Source: an uncultured Bacteroidota bacterium
GTDB lineage: Bacteria; Bacteroidota; Bacteroidia; Bacteroidales; P3
DNA length: 18,464 nucleotides
Assembly: GCA_902766265.1 (NCBI GenBank)
Contig: CACXCY010000044.1
Span: 1 to 18,464, forward strand
Direction: 5' to 3'
Every line of letters starts with the position of its first letter. Within the stretch, counting starts at the first letter, position 1. Made by a program: the position numbers and the translations under genes. Below are positions 13,452 through 18,464 of this stretch, one piece after another. A model generated the notes under the pieces. It made no database searches, was not told the DNA's origin, and was given only the letters and a program-made list of their open reading frames with translations.

Positions 13452-14489
13452 TTGAGTTTCTTGTCAGCGCATCGTACAATTCCTATATTTATTCCTGAAC
13501 GGGCATGCCCTTTTCGTTGCATTTATTGTAATCAGCATGTGATATCAGGTCAGCAGCAGATGCCTACTGACGCAGAAATATTATCCACTATTGATACATA
13601 TTTGCCCACATTCCCGTCTGATGCTGTAGTGGAGTTGGGATTTTTCGGAGGTACCTTTACGGGGTTGCCTCTTGACGAGCAACAACGGTTACTTGCTCTT
13701 GTGCACCCATATTTGGACGAAGGAAGGATTTCGTCCATCCGCATTTCGACGCGGCCTGACTACATCACTCCCGAAATTGTGGATGTTCTGAGTAGGGGAG
13801 GGGTGGGCACTGTGGAATTGGGAGTACAATCGCTCGACGATGCGGTGTTGGCCCAGGTACGGAGAGGATACACCGCAGCTGATGTACTTCGTGCAGCAGG
13901 TATGATTCATTCGGCAGGGTTGTCGTTGGGCATGCAGATGATGGTTGGGCTTCCAGGTGATACGGCAGAAAAATCGTTGTCCACCGCCCAACAGATTATA
14001 GCATCGGGAGCAGACAACACGCGTATATATCCCACCCTTGTAGTGCGGCAGACGGTATTGGCTTCTCTTTACGAAAAGGGGCTTTATCATCCTCTGTCCA
14101 TTGATGAGGCGGTGCAGTGGACGGCACCCGTCTTGCGTGCTTTTCAGGAAGCAGACGTCACCGTGTTGCGTGTGGGGCTGCATCCTACCGATGGATTCAT
14201 TAACCATACTGACTATCTTGCCGGACCTTTCCATGTTTCGTTCAAGGAACTTGTAATGACGGAGATTTTTCGACAGGAGTTCCGTCATCGACTGCTGCCT
14301 GCGGGAGGTATTTTTGGCAGGGAAAAGAATCTTAAAAAACTCACGCTTTTTGTGCACCCCTCCATGGTTAACGCAGCGGTGGGCTATGGGGGTTCCAACA
14401 AACGTCTGTTGTTGAGTGTTTTCTGTAGTGTTAGCGTCCATGCAGACAGCTCTTTAAAAGGGTATGATTTCACAAGTGTAATCGAATAG
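13452..14489 (+). CDS. Elp3-like radical SAM protein, unknown substrate
   Basis: This 345-aa radical SAM enzyme has the cluster motif CPFRCIYCNQ near its N-terminus (Cys19, Cys23, Cys26). GFFGGTFTG and STRPDYI follow, and then VELGVQSLDDAVL, a pattern shared with the Elp3/MiaB/HemN-like subgroup. There is no Elp3 acetyltransferase domain at the C-terminus. The family has no function I can name. The frame is open back to 13395, but no ATG or GTG precedes the Cys motif; TTG codons at 13452 and 13461 are the best starts. The first ATG (13561) would remove all three cysteines. The parS-like site ends 3 bp before the chosen start. Confidence in the class is high, in the start moderate. Confidence 0.85.
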   Translation: MSFLSAHRTIPIFIPERACPFRCIYCNQHVISGQQQMPTDAEILSTIDTYLPTFPSDAVVELGFFGGTFTGLPLDEQQRLLALVHPYLDEGRISSIRISTRPDYITPEIVDVLSRGGVGTVELGVQSLDDAVLAQVRRGYTAADVLRAAGMIHSAGLSLGMQMMVGLPGDTAEKSLSTAQQIIASGADNTRIYPTLVVRQTVLASLYEKGLYHPLSIDEAVQWTAPVLRAFQEADVTVLRVGLHPTDGFINHTDYLAGPFHVSFKELVMTEIFRQEFRHRLLPAGGIFGREKNLKKLTLFVHPSMVNAAVGYGGSNKRLLLSVFCSVSVHADSSLKGYDFTSVIE

Positions 14490-14540
14490 AATTTACAGAT
14501 GTCAATTTTTATCGACAGACAGAGAATCGGCCACATACAC

Positions 14541-14559
14541 CTGTTTCATAATAAAACAG
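14541..14559. repeat. Small AT-rich inverted repeat after the radical SAM gene
   Basis: CTGTTT (14541-14546) and AAACAG (14554-14559) form a 6-bp stem with a 7-nt loop in the 113-bp spacer before the pseudouridine synthase gene. It lacks a T-tract on the plus strand and may be a weak terminator or an incidental repeat. Confidence 0.25.
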
Positions 14560-14602
14560 ACAAAACAGCGTAATTCTATTTGTCCACGCAAAGCATCCTT
14601 TC

Positions 14603-15472
14603 ATGAAAAAGACAGAATTCAAAGTAACCCAGCCCGCGGAATTGCTTTCCTTTCTCCTGGCTCAAATGCCCGATGCGAGCCGCACGAAAGTCAAAGAGCT
14701 TCTAGCCCATAGTGTCAGCGTTGACGGTCGCCGCACGTCGCAGTTCAACTTTCCGTTGGTGCCCGGTATGGTGGTGAGCATCGGCAAGCCCAATTTCCGC
14801 GAACGTTTCCGCAACAGCAGCATAGATATTGTCTACGAGGACAACTACCTGGTGGTGGTCAACAAACACGAGGGTGTGCTGTCGAATAGCAAATTCCCCA
14901 ACGATGTGACGGCCCTTGGTGAACTGAACCATTATTTTGACTATACGCATCAAAAGTGCACGGCGCATATTGTGCATCGGCTGGATAGAGATACATCGGG
15001 ACTGATGGTGTTCAGCAAGACCAAGGAGGTGTCGCAGCGTTTCGAAGCGGATTGGAAAGGGCTTGTCTACGATCGTGCCTATGTGGCTGTGGCGTGGGGT
15101 AAGATTGAGCCGCCGCAGGGCACGGTGCGTTCATGGCTTACCGATGGGGAGTACTGCGTGCTGTCGTCACCGGTTGACAACGGTGGCAAGCTGGCGGTGA
15201 CGCACTATAAGGTGGTGCGTTCCTGTCGGCGCTATTCGCTGGTGGAGCTGAAGCTCGACACAGGTCGTCGCAATCAGATTCGTGTCCATTTGCGTGAACT
15301 GAAACATCCTGTTGTCCACGACCCGATGTATGGATACAAAGACGATGTATCGCCCATAAACCGACTGGCGCTACATGCGTTCCGACTCTGTTTCCGGCAT
15401 CCGGTGACGGGCAAGGACTTGCGTTTCGAGACGCCTTACCCATCGTCGTTTCTCAAACTGATGGAACTGTAG
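14603..15472 (+). CDS. RluA-family RNA pseudouridine synthase
   Basis: This enzyme isomerises uridine to pseudouridine in rRNA or tRNA. The 289-aa protein has an N-terminal S4-like RNA-binding region (about 12-60, with SRTKVKELLAHSVSVDG). The catalytic domain begins with IVYEDNYLVVVNKHEGVLS and contains the signature HRLDRDTSG, with catalytic Asp128. RRNQIRVHL and PVVHDPMYGY near the C-terminus are further family blocks. Length is typical for RluC/RluD-type enzymes. The target uridine cannot be assigned, so no specific gene symbol is given. The ATG at 14603 gives the natural N-terminus. A hairpin with a T-tract follows 40 bp after the stop. Confidence 0.93.
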   Translation: MKKTEFKVTQPAELLSFLLAQMPDASRTKVKELLAHSVSVDGRRTSQFNFPLVPGMVVSIGKPNFRERFRNSSIDIVYEDNYLVVVNKHEGVLSNSKFPNDVTALGELNHYFDYTHQKCTAHIVHRLDRDTSGLMVFSKTKEVSQRFEADWKGLVYDRAYVAVAWGKIEPPQGTVRSWLTDGEYCVLSSPVDNGGKLAVTHYKVVRSCRRYSLVELKLDTGRRNQIRVHLRELKHPVVHDPMYGYKDDVSPINRLALHAFRLCFRHPVTGKDLRFETPYPSSFLKLMEL

Positions 15473-15512
15473 CCGACTGAGGGCGGTTTGAGCAAAGCAA
15501 AACGCTATTGTT

Positions 15513-15538
15513 CCTGCGGTCGTGTGCAGGCATTTTTT
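15513..15538 (+). terminator. Hairpin terminator after the pseudouridine synthase gene
   Basis: CCTGC (15513-15517) pairs with GCAGG (15526-15530) around an 8-nt loop, followed by CATTTTTT. The GC-rich stem plus T-tract 40 bp after the stop fits factor-independent termination and separates this gene from the next group. Confidence 0.6.
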
Positions 15539-15593
15539 CCGGTGCGTGCAATAATGCGGCAGGAGTGGCGTTAATAAATTTTGAATTATAATA

Positions 15594-16223
15594 ATGGAAA
15601 AACTCAAAGGATATATAGCCCTCATCGTCCTGATGTTGCCGCTGGTTTTGTGCCAGGGGCAGCAGCGCAGCGCGGGGAGTGACACTTTGTGCCATGATAC
15701 CTTTGGCGTCGACCTCTTCACGGGAGTATTTTCCGGATTTGGCACGACTCGCGGGTACACAGGCGTGGCACCAAGGATGGTGCATCGCGTCGACGACCGT
15801 CTGACGCTGAAAGCCGGTTTCGCCGTGGTATCGGAGATGTTCCCCCTGATGTCGGCACCTGCGGAGCGCAATCTGGCGCCTCGACGCCAACCGTCGCGCG
15901 CCGCCGCCGGAGCTGTGCAGGCAGAGTATCAGGTGAAGGACAACCTTTGGCTCTCGGCTACGGCGTTCTATGTGGGTGGTCAGGTGTCGCCGTTGTGGCG
16001 TCCCACGGGACATCCGCTGGACATCAGCGCTTATGGCGGTTCGATAGCGGCACGCTTCCGCACACCGAGGGACAACTATATCGGCATTGATTTTAACTTC
16101 GTGCACGACAATACAGGGGCGCTGGGGCCGCTGCTCTGGAATCCCTATTGTTATGGCTACGACACCTATTTTCACCACGCAGGCATCGGCGGCACCTGGG
16201 GCCGAGGGCTGCTGGGCTTCTAA
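15594..16223 (+). CDS. Secreted, probably outer-membrane protein of unknown function
   Basis: This 209-aa protein I do not recognise. It has a signal peptide: positive MEKLKGY, then a hydrophobic core IALIVLMLPLVL, with cleavage plausible after CQG or Gln23-24. The single Cys at the end of the core is not in a standard lipobox. The mature part alternates polar and hydrophobic residues with many Gly, Tyr, Trp and Phe (for example NLWLSATAFYVGGQVSPLW and NYIGIDFNFVHDN) and ends in Phe, as many beta-barrel outer-membrane proteins do. It lies 18 bp upstream of the DUF4290 gene, so co-transcription is likely. Its size suits a small barrel, but this is inference from composition. Confidence 0.75.
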   Translation: MEKLKGYIALIVLMLPLVLCQGQQRSAGSDTLCHDTFGVDLFTGVFSGFGTTRGYTGVAPRMVHRVDDRLTLKAGFAVVSEMFPLMSAPAERNLAPRRQPSRAAAGAVQAEYQVKDNLWLSATAFYVGGQVSPLWRPTGHPLDISAYGGSIAARFRTPRDNYIGIDFNFVHDNTGALGPLLWNPYCYGYDTYFHHAGIGGTWGRGLLGF

Positions 16224-16241
16224 CAGAAAGAACAACCAACG

Positions 16242-16883
16242 ATGCAATACAACACCCAAAGAGAGAAGATGAAGTTCGCCGACTACGGTCGCAATGTGTA
16301 CAAAATGATTCAATACGCCAAGACGATAGAGGATCGTGAGAAACGCACTCGCGCCGCCGAGGTGATTGTGGGTGTGATGGGGCAAGTGAATCCCCACGCC
16401 CGTGAGTCGGCCGACTACAAGCGCAAGCTATGGGACCACCTGATGATTCTGGCCGATTGGGAACTGGATGTTGACTGCCCTTATGAGCTCACCCGCAAGG
16501 AATCGGTGGTGTTCCATCCCAAATCGCTGAAGCGCCAGCGCGAGCGCATCCGCTACCGTCATTACGGCCGAGGATTGGAGAAGATGATAGAGCGCGTGGC
16601 CGAGTATGAGGACGGTGAAGAGAAGGAAATCCTCACCGCTTTGTTGGCCGCACAGATGAAACGTTCGTACGCCACATGGAACCACTCCCTCTTCGATGGC
16701 AATGGATCTGCGGTGGAAAACGACGACATCATCAGCCGGCAGATGCAGGAACTCTCCAACGGCAAGCTGGCGCTCGGCAACATTAAGATAACTTTCGATG
16801 GCGCTCCGGTGTCCGCCAACATCAACGATATGTCCGCTGGCAAGAAGCGCAAGAAGCGCAAAAAAGCCAAGCAGGCACACTAA
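16242..16883 (+). CDS. DUF4290 family protein
   Basis: This 213-aa soluble protein belongs to a Bacteroidetes family of unknown function, DUF4290, typically encoded next to murA, as here. Recognisable family features are the N-terminal MQYNTQREKMKFADYGRN and the central PHARESADYKRKLWDHLMILADWELDVDCPYE (residues about 51-82, mostly helical). The C-terminus is a very basic tail, KKRKKRKKAK, that may bind nucleic acid or acidic surfaces. The first ATG agrees with how I recall homologues beginning. The gene is 22 bp upstream of murA, and the conserved pairing hints at a link to cell-wall synthesis, but nothing in the sequence shows an enzymatic site. Confidence 0.88.
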   Translation: MQYNTQREKMKFADYGRNVYKMIQYAKTIEDREKRTRAAEVIVGVMGQVNPHARESADYKRKLWDHLMILADWELDVDCPYELTRKESVVFHPKSLKRQRERIRYRHYGRGLEKMIERVAEYEDGEEKEILTALLAAQMKRSYATWNHSLFDGNGSAVENDDIISRQMQELSNGKLALGNIKITFDGAPVSANINDMSAGKKRKKRKKAKQAH

Positions 16884-16905
16884 CACAGCCAAGTAGGAAC
16901 AAAGC

Positions 16906-18243
16906 ATGAGTTCGTTTGAGATAATAGGCGGCCACCGCCTGAATGGTGAAATCACCCCGCAGGGAGCCAAGAATGAGGCGTTGCAGGTGTTGTGCGCCGT
17001 GTTGCTCACCAGCGAGACGGTGACCATTGAGAATGTACCCGACATCAGAGATGTCAACAAACTGATAGACCTGTTGCGTCTGATAGGCGTGAAAGTGAAT
17101 TGCACGCATCAGGACGAGAACGAGCGCACGTTTGAATTCACCGCTTCCGACGTCTGTCTGGAGGCCCTGAAAAGCCAGGATTTTGCCTCTCAGGCATCGG
17201 CCTTGCGCGGCAGCATCATGCTCGTGGGTCCTTTGTTGGCCCGCTACGGCTGGGCTTTGGTGCCGCAGCCGGGAGGCGACAAGATAGGCCGCCGTCGTCT
17301 TGACACCCATTTCATCGGCATGGAGAAATTGGGAGCCACCGTGACCTACAAGCGCGTGGGCTACGAAGTGAGCGTACCGCATGCCAAAACATCGGATGGC
17401 CAGCGTCTCAAGGGGTGCTATATGCTGCTCGACGAAGCCAGCGTGACCGGTACGGCCAACATCGTGATGGCTGCAGTAATGGCCGAGGGTCACACCACCA
17501 TCATGAACGCCGCCTGCGAGCCCTACGTCTACCAGCTCTGCCACATGTTGAACCGCATGGGTGCGAAAATCAGCGGCGTGGGCTCCAATCTTCTGGAAAT
17601 CGACGGCGTCAAAGAGTTGCATGGCTGCAGCCATCGCCTGTTGCCCGACATGATAGAGGTGGGCAGTTTCATCGGCATGGCGGCTATGACGCAGAGCGAC
17701 CTCACCATCAAGAATGCCCAAGTGGAGCATCTGGGGCTTATCCCGCAGGTGTTCCGCCGGCTGGGAATAGAGATATGGCAGCGTGGCGACGATTTGTATG
17801 TCCCTGCCAAGGAGCATTATGAGATAGAACGTTTCATGGACGGCTCCATCATGACCATTGCCGATGCCCCGTGGCCAGGGTTCACCCCCGACCTTATCAG
17901 TATCGCCCTCGTGGTGGCCATACAAGCCAAAGGTAGTGTGCTCATCCACCAGAAGATGTTTGAGAGTCGTCTGTTCTTCGTGGACAAGTTGATAGACATG
18001 GGTGCGCAAATCATTCTTTGCGACCCTCACCGCGCCACCGTCATAGGCCTTGACCGTGAATACTCTTTGCGCGGCGTGCGCATGACTTCGCCCGACATAC
18101 GCGCCGGTGTGGCGTTGCTGATAGCAGCCCTTTCGGCCAACGGCAAGAGCCGCATCGACAACATTGAGCAGATTGACAGAGGCTACCAGCGCATCGACGA
18201 ACGTCTACGCCTTCTGGGTGCCGACATCAAGCGCATCGACTAA
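16906..18243 (+). CDS. murA: UDP-N-acetylglucosamine 1-carboxyvinyltransferase (Cys-to-Asp active site)
   Basis: MurA transfers enolpyruvate from PEP to UDP-GlcNAc, the first committed step of peptidoglycan synthesis, in the cytoplasm. The 445-aa frame is full length and spans the two inside-out alpha/beta domains. It starts FEIIGGHRLNGEITPQGAKNEAL with the conserved Lys-Asn pair; SALRGSIMLVGPLLARYG and THFIGMEKLGA follow. The catalytic loop reads PQPGGDKIGRRRLD, so the usual Cys (115 in E. coli) is Asp125 (codon 17278-17280). Fosfomycin alkylates that Cys; Asp variants, as in Mycobacterium and Chlamydia, keep activity and are resistant. It sits between the DUF4290 gene and a CpsB-like phosphatase in a probable operon. 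Confidence 0.96.
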   Translation: MSSFEIIGGHRLNGEITPQGAKNEALQVLCAVLLTSETVTIENVPDIRDVNKLIDLLRLIGVKVNCTHQDENERTFEFTASDVCLEALKSQDFASQASALRGSIMLVGPLLARYGWALVPQPGGDKIGRRRLDTHFIGMEKLGATVTYKRVGYEVSVPHAKTSDGQRLKGCYMLLDEASVTGTANIVMAAVMAEGHTTIMNAACEPYVYQLCHMLNRMGAKISGVGSNLLEIDGVKELHGCSHRLLPDMIEVGSFIGMAAMTQSDLTIKNAQVEHLGLIPQVFRRLGIEIWQRGDDLYVPAKEHYEIERFMDGSIMTIADAPWPGFTPDLISIALVVAIQAKGSVLIHQKMFESRLFFVDKLIDMGAQIILCDPHRATVIGLDREYSLRGVRMTSPDIRAGVALLIAALSANGKSRIDNIEQIDRGYQRIDERLRLLGADIKRID

Positions 18244-18255
18244 CGTAGAAGCAGC

Positions 18256-18464
18256 ATGTTTGATTTTCTGAAGAAAAACAAGAAACCCGAACCCATCTTC
18301 GAAATACTGGGCACCGATATGCACAACCACCTGGTGCCGTGTGTCGACGACGGCTCCCGTAGCGCGGAAGAGTCGATAGAGTGCATCCGCACCATGCAGC
18401 AGCTGGGGTACAAACGCATGTATATCACGCCGCATTTCCAGTTTCCCCGCTTCCCGAACGACGA
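18256..18464 (+). CDS. CpsB/CapC-type PHP-family tyrosine phosphatase, 5' part only
   Basis: Sixty-nine codons are present from the ATG at 18256 to the window edge. The N-terminus is basic (MFDFLKKNKKPEP). The PHP-domain metal motif follows in DMHNHLVPCVDDGS (about 21-34), then a second block, YITPHFQFPRFPND. This is the manganese-dependent phosphatase family that dephosphorylates bacterial tyrosine kinases controlling capsule and exopolysaccharide assembly. Most relatives I recall have PGVDDGS, where this protein has Cys in place of Gly. It starts 12 bp after the murA stop, so it is very likely co-transcribed. The C-terminal two thirds or more are outside the window. Confidence 0.85.
   Translation, partial: MFDFLKKNKKPEPIFEILGTDMHNHLVPCVDDGSRSAEESIECIRTMQQLGYKRMYITPHFQFPRFPND

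Noticed and set aside
15453..16397. A 314-codon minus-strand open frame.
   Set aside because: It is antisense to the secreted protein and DUF4290 genes, crosses the terminator hairpin, and looks like a His/Arg-rich shadow frame.
16822..18030. A 402-codon minus-strand open frame.
   Set aside because: It lies antisense to murA, which is unambiguous, and its His/Ala/Val-rich translation is typical of a shadow frame.

Overview
The window looks like chromosomal DNA from a Bacteroidota bacterium, most likely order Bacteroidales. The evidence is a bacterial serine palmitoyltransferase, DUF4175 and DUF4290 family proteins, the DUF4290-murA gene pair, and several promoters with the phylum's -7 element TAnnTTTG instead of E. 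coli-type -35/-10 boxes. Genus is not resolved. No phage genes, insertion sequences, CRISPR array, tRNA or rRNA were recognised.

Left arm (1-10938), almost all minus strand. From the edge inward: ybeY (cut by the window edge), a small two-helix membrane protein, an RsbW-like anti-sigma kinase, and a large DUF4175 membrane/coiled-coil protein. Next comes a 413-bp spacer with six 17-nt near-palindromic units at an exact 22-bp period. A plus-strand SDR oxidoreductase follows, converging across a bidirectional hairpin on a GNAT-like acyltransferase and serine palmitoyltransferase (spt), a probable sphingolipid pair. Last is a tight rpiB - LUD/4Fe-4S protein - deoC operon for pentose and deoxyribose phosphate metabolism.

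Centre (10939-11800): an 862-bp, very AT-rich region without a convincing gene. It holds a perfect DnaA box, several near matches, a roughly 88% AT core and a more GC-rich hairpin-forming patch. Genes diverge from it in both directions, and a 15/16 match to the bacterial parS centromere lies at 13433-13448. Together these suggest a chromosomal replication origin, although dnaA is not in the window.

Right arm (11801-18464), all plus strand: nadA (quinolinate synthase), a ProXp-ala-type tRNA-editing protein, an Elp3-like radical SAM protein, an RluA-family pseudouridine synthase, a secreted/outer-membrane protein, a DUF4290 protein, murA with Asp in place of the fosfomycin-reactive Cys, and the start of a CpsB/CapC-type PHP phosphatase. 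The last four are closely spaced. DUF4290-murA-cpsB is a probable envelope operon.

The most interesting items are the putative oriC/parS region, the 22-bp near-palindrome array between two divergent promoters, and the spt/acyltransferase/SDR neighbourhood.
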